From Pectinophora gossypiella (lineage: Eukaryota; Arthropoda; Insecta; Lepidoptera; Gelechiidae): a stretch of 64,000 nucleotides of DNA. Both the position numbers and the translations under genes were made by a program. The notes beneath the pieces were generated by a model. It worked only from the letters and a program-made list of their open reading frames with translations, had not been told where the DNA came from and made no database searches. This document shows, piece by piece, positions 60,760 through 64,000 of this stretch. Each line of letters opens with the position of its first letter. Position 1 is the stretch's first letter. Where the stretch lies: positions 8,409,420 to 8,473,419 of the forward strand of contig NC_065420.1 in assembly GCF_024362695.1 (NCBI RefSeq), in the 5' to 3' direction.

Positions 60760-60917
60760 CGGGGTTAAAATGGCCACATCGAAGCAATTCATCTAAGAAA
60801 GCAATATTGCAATTTGACATTTGCGCATATACAAGTAAGTGCGCTATGCAAACAAATGTCAAATAGCAATATTGCTTTCTTAAATGAATTGCTTCGATGT
60901 GGCCATTTTAACCCCCC
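60760..60917. mobile_element. Foldback element (family M3), complete copy
   Basis: Ends GGGGTTAAAATGGCCACATC and GATGTGGCCATTTTAACCCC are exact complements; nearly the whole 158 bp folds on itself around GTAAGTGCGC. This is the reference copy for the family in this window. Confidence 0.9.
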
Positions 60918-62029
60918 TGTAGTAACAAAATAATGATGAATAATGGGTACCTAGCAAGCGGTTACGCATAAAGCAATTACCTACAAACACGTAGAAAATG
61001 CACATAGCATGCATTACACATTGAACAGTTATTTTCTCTGGCAAAAAGGTGGGCTTAGGAGGCTCACTCACACGTTGTGTTGAGGTTACGAATCACGGAA
61101 ATAGGTAATCGGGAACAGAATCATTATCCCACAGTCGGTGACTAAGGTAAACACACATGCTCTAATCCTTATGTTTGTGCAAGTCTTTATATTGCCATCA
61201 GTGTGTATGCTTTTATTAGCAGTTATACAATCATCGCAATTTAGCCAATTTGGGGACATTGTTACCATTCTATTTTTAGGCTGTACGTTCCATTTCACGT
61301 TGTACACAGGTATTCATGTTGTTTATTAGTAGGAAATTAAGCAGCCGTTTTATGGTATCACGTGGTTTAAACATAAGTACCGTTTAATTTTATTATTTTG
61401 TTAATACTTTTCGTTGTTTTATTTCCTGTGCTTTTCAGCCAAGAACCAAAGATACATAGAACAATAATTGGTAGGTAACCTACCTAATGTTTTTTCCTAT
61501 CATTAGCAAGTATGATAGCAACGTGTAGGTACAACTCTTTTCAAATTTTACGTAACCGTGAACAGTTTGTGAATCAGTAGATGTTTGCGAGTTTGAGGAA
61601 AATGGTATTTAGGCATTTTTCAAGATCTCAAGATCTTGTCTATCGATCGATCGAGGGTCTATCTATTTTGAATTCTTGTCTTCGACACGCGGTCCCAAAG
61701 TATTAATTTAGATAGGTATATTTGATATTTGTCACGACTGTTTGAGGAAGAAGAAATATTTTTTTATTTATTTAAGCCATCTTCGGGCGCATCAGCGTCG
61801 TGACGACTAGGAGTCGAAGTGGTCGCCATAGCCAAAATCGGTCGGAGAACATCATCGTCAGTATTGGGTTCCTATATTACTTACTCGGCCATAGGCGAAA
61901 GCTCAAACACACTTATTTCCTACGCTCAGCATGCTTATAACTTGCGCAATATCATGATTGCATAAATAATTATAACTAGATATGACAACTACAAAGAAAA
62001 TAAAGAAATTAAATAATACTAGGTACTAG

Positions 62030-62100
62030 GTAGGTTGATTGAGGGGGAGGCCTGTGCCCAGCAGTGGGACGTATATAGGCTTTTTATGTATGTATGTATG
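62030..62100. repeat. LINE tail repeat, reverse of 2837
   Basis: GGTTGATTGAGGGGGAGGCC, TGTGCCCAGCAGTGGGACGT, ATATAGGC followed by a TATGTATGTATG run. Confidence 0.85.
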
Positions 62101-62474
62101 TACTAGGTATAGAACTGTTTGCAATGTATTTAATTTTAAGAAAAAAAGGGACAACTTTCATTAGGGAAACATCACATCTCTTCAGAGATGAGTAGTTAAT
62201 TGCAGACGGGTATAATGACGCCCATGATTGTAAAGAATTCCATTGTTCGTAGACATAAGGTTACTTATTAAAAGGTAATCCAATTTATGCACGTGGAAAG
62301 AAGTATTAGTCAGTAAGGTCAGAGGAGGCTAGAATTGCGGCTTCAGCGATTAGTATGTAAGAGTTTACTAAGTATCTAAGAGTTTACTTCAAACAGGTTA
62401 GTTACTATTTAAAATAAAAAGAAACACCATAATAAAATTTTCCAAACTTATGTTGATTAAATACTACTTACTTA

Positions 62475-62562
62475 CTAAAAAACCGGACCTGTTAAATCTT
62501 CAAGTTAGGTAAGCGGACCCTGTAAAAAACGGGATACTGCTAGGAAGATAATGATGATGACC
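62475..62562 (+). mobile_element. SINE S2 tail fragment
   Basis: AAAAAACCGGACCTGTTAAAT, GTTAGGTAAGCGGACCCTGT, ACGGGATACTGCTAGGAAGA and a GATGATGA end. Confidence 0.8.
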
Positions 62563-63028
62563 TGTCTATGAGTTATTCTTGTAATATTATATATAGTTAG
62601 GTATACTACCTGGAAAGAAGCAATACCTATGTAGAAAAGTGCATGGTTACGAATACTTAAGTAAAAAGATAGATACCAAACAAGGCTCAATAGTGGCCAT
62701 GTTACTGTGTTGGCTAAGTAAGCCTGTCTAGAACCTGATGTAAATTTTACGACAGGCCGCATGAATATTCAGGGAAGGTGCAGAGGGGAATAATTGAAAA
62801 TTAATCAACATTGCGTTGAAGTGTTTCGGAATGTTCCAGCACAAGCCTTGAGAATGCTTTTGAATTTTTTAAAGATAATCCCGTCTTTGATGCTGGCAAA
62901 TTGGAACTGGGCAATTTAGACCTGTCGGCCAGATTGGCGGCCTCTCTGTGAAATTACTTTCTGATTCCATTGTACAGATTGTTTTCTTGTAAAACTCAAT
63001 AAGTAGTTAATCCAATGTGTATAGTAAC

Positions 63029-63345
63029 GGCCTCCGTGGTCCAGTGGTTGAGCGTTGTGCTCACGATCTGAAGGCCCCGAGTTCGAATCCCAGTGGGGAC
63101 ATATCAGAAAAATCACTTTGTGACCCTAGTTTGGTTAGGACATTACAGGCTGATCACCTGATTGTCCAAAAGTAAGATGATGCGTGCTTCAGAAGGCACT
63201 TTAAGCCGTTGGTCACGGTTACTACTTACTGATGTAAGTACGTAGTCGTTACCCTTTGGAGGTTCAATAATAACCCTGACACCAGGCTTGCTGAGGTTGG
63301 TAATCCACCTCACAACCCACACGACAGAAGAAGAAGAATTTGTAT
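63029..63345 (+). mobile_element. tRNA-derived SINE S1, full-length copy
   Basis: A box TGGTCCAGTGG at 63037-63047, B-box-like AGTTCGAATCC at 63080-63090, body CACTTTGTGACCCTAGTTTG, GCTGATCACCTGATTGTCC, GTTACTACTTACTGATGTAA, tail CACACGACAGAAGAAGAAGAA. It serves as the reference for the S1 fragments elsewhere. Confidence 0.88.
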
Positions 63346-63827
63346 AGTACTAAATTTTACTCAAGACTTAGCTCTGTGTATCATTCATGCTTATTAGAGG
63401 AACAAAAAATTTGGCATAATTTTTGATGCCCCTAGTCTGTGCAAAAATCGCGCCGATCTTTTGACATACTTAAGAAGAAAAATAACGAAACCTAACACAC
63501 ACTTGGTGATCAATGCTTCGATTAAACCCTCACATCATAATGTACAACTGATCAGTATGATGAAAGGGTCTAATTTAAGCATAGATATTAGATTGGACTA
63601 CACCTTCTGTTTTTTTTTTCGTTTGTATATTACTCTACCTTACTAAATTAATGCTCCAGTATTTGTTACGGTAAGCAGTGGACCATAAAATTGTATGAAA
63701 AGTATCTAACTTTTTGGTTGAAGATGTTTAAGTAATAAAAACTGTAAACGTGTCTTGTTACAATCCACGTTTAACTTGAACTTTATTTTTTGAATGATGA
63801 ATCAATCATTTTGTCACTATAGTGCTG

Positions 63828-64000
63828 TGTACACTGGCATGCTTCTCAAACTGGGAGCGCCAGTTCGAACCTTGGTACCGGATTTATTCACCAATGAGTT
63901 TTTAATTTAAGTATTTGAAGTGCAATTATCACTAACACAGTTGGCTCGGCCATTATAAACGACGATACGGCTCACCACAACCTATTACGATGGTCTAATA
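63828..64000 (+). mobile_element. SINE-like element S3, truncated by the window end
   Basis: GCCAGTTCGAACCTTGGTACCG, CACCAATGAGTTTTTAATTT, ATCACTAACACAGTTGGCTC and GATACGGCTCACCACAACC follow the order seen at 6960-7110. Confidence 0.7.

Larger units (their letters stand above)
58411..64000. other. Region upstream of the sulfotransferase start codon
   Basis: Should contain the sulfotransferase promoter and possibly noncoding 5' exons, none identifiable. It carries SINEs S2, S1 and S3, an M3 foldback element, RTE-type tails (59740, 61780) and a LINE tail (62030). An ORF at 60198-60596 with hydrophobic stretches has no family resemblance I can name. Confidence 0.5.

Overview
The window looks like nuclear DNA from a moth or butterfly (Lepidoptera). 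It is AT-rich, its genes are split by GT-AG introns, and introns and intergenic DNA are packed with repeat types I associate with Lepidoptera: tRNA-derived SINEs, decayed LINE tails, palindromic MITEs and small hAT elements. No operons, CRISPR arrays or rRNA genes are visible. Species and superfamily names for several repeats come from memory of such sequences, not from a search.

Four protein-coding genes can be rebuilt exon by exon with consistent splice phases. (1) Plus strand, 1744-11367: a ten-exon RING / B-box-like / coiled-coil / NHL-repeat protein (667 aa), a TRIM-NHL type E3 ubiquitin ligase. (2) Minus strand, 15996-17406: a four-exon small GTPase of 217 aa that matches Rab19. (3) Plus strand, 17758-22262: a seven-exon GPI-anchor transamidase catalytic subunit, PIG-K (346 aa, catalytic His157 and Cys199). 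(4) Minus strand, 28034-58410: a seven-exon Golgi carbohydrate sulfotransferase of the CHST8-14 / Sulfotransfer_2 family (372 aa), whose second intron is about 24.8 kb. The RING-NHL gene and Rab19 converge. Rab19 and PIG-K are head to head with only 351 bp between start codons. PIG-K and the sulfotransferase converge across 5.8 kb of repeat-rich DNA. The genes share a general cell-biology theme (ubiquitination, vesicle traffic, GPI anchoring, Golgi sulfation), but nothing shows that they act in one pathway.

The rest is mainly mobile DNA. Three hAT-type elements have recognisable 8-bp target duplications: 21274-22165 (inside the last PIG-K intron, with decayed transposase coding), 24774-25193 and 43188-43698. 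A composite element built of two tandem palindromes around a conserved spacer occurs at 5406-5794, 6303-6792, 34183-34657 and 41872-42344, with a core fragment at 19990-20133. Smaller foldback families, three SINE families and many LINE 3' fragments fill the remainder.

No clearly new biological system was found. The items most worth a second look are the double-palindrome element, a perfect 28-bp inverted duplication at 5287-5346, a pair of adjacent hairpins at 53424-53501, a 1.07-kb long inverted-repeat element at 11890-12960 with a possible 83-bp relative caught in one of two duplicated segments, and a 184-codon ORF joining MITE and reverse-transcriptase sequence in a PIG-K intron.
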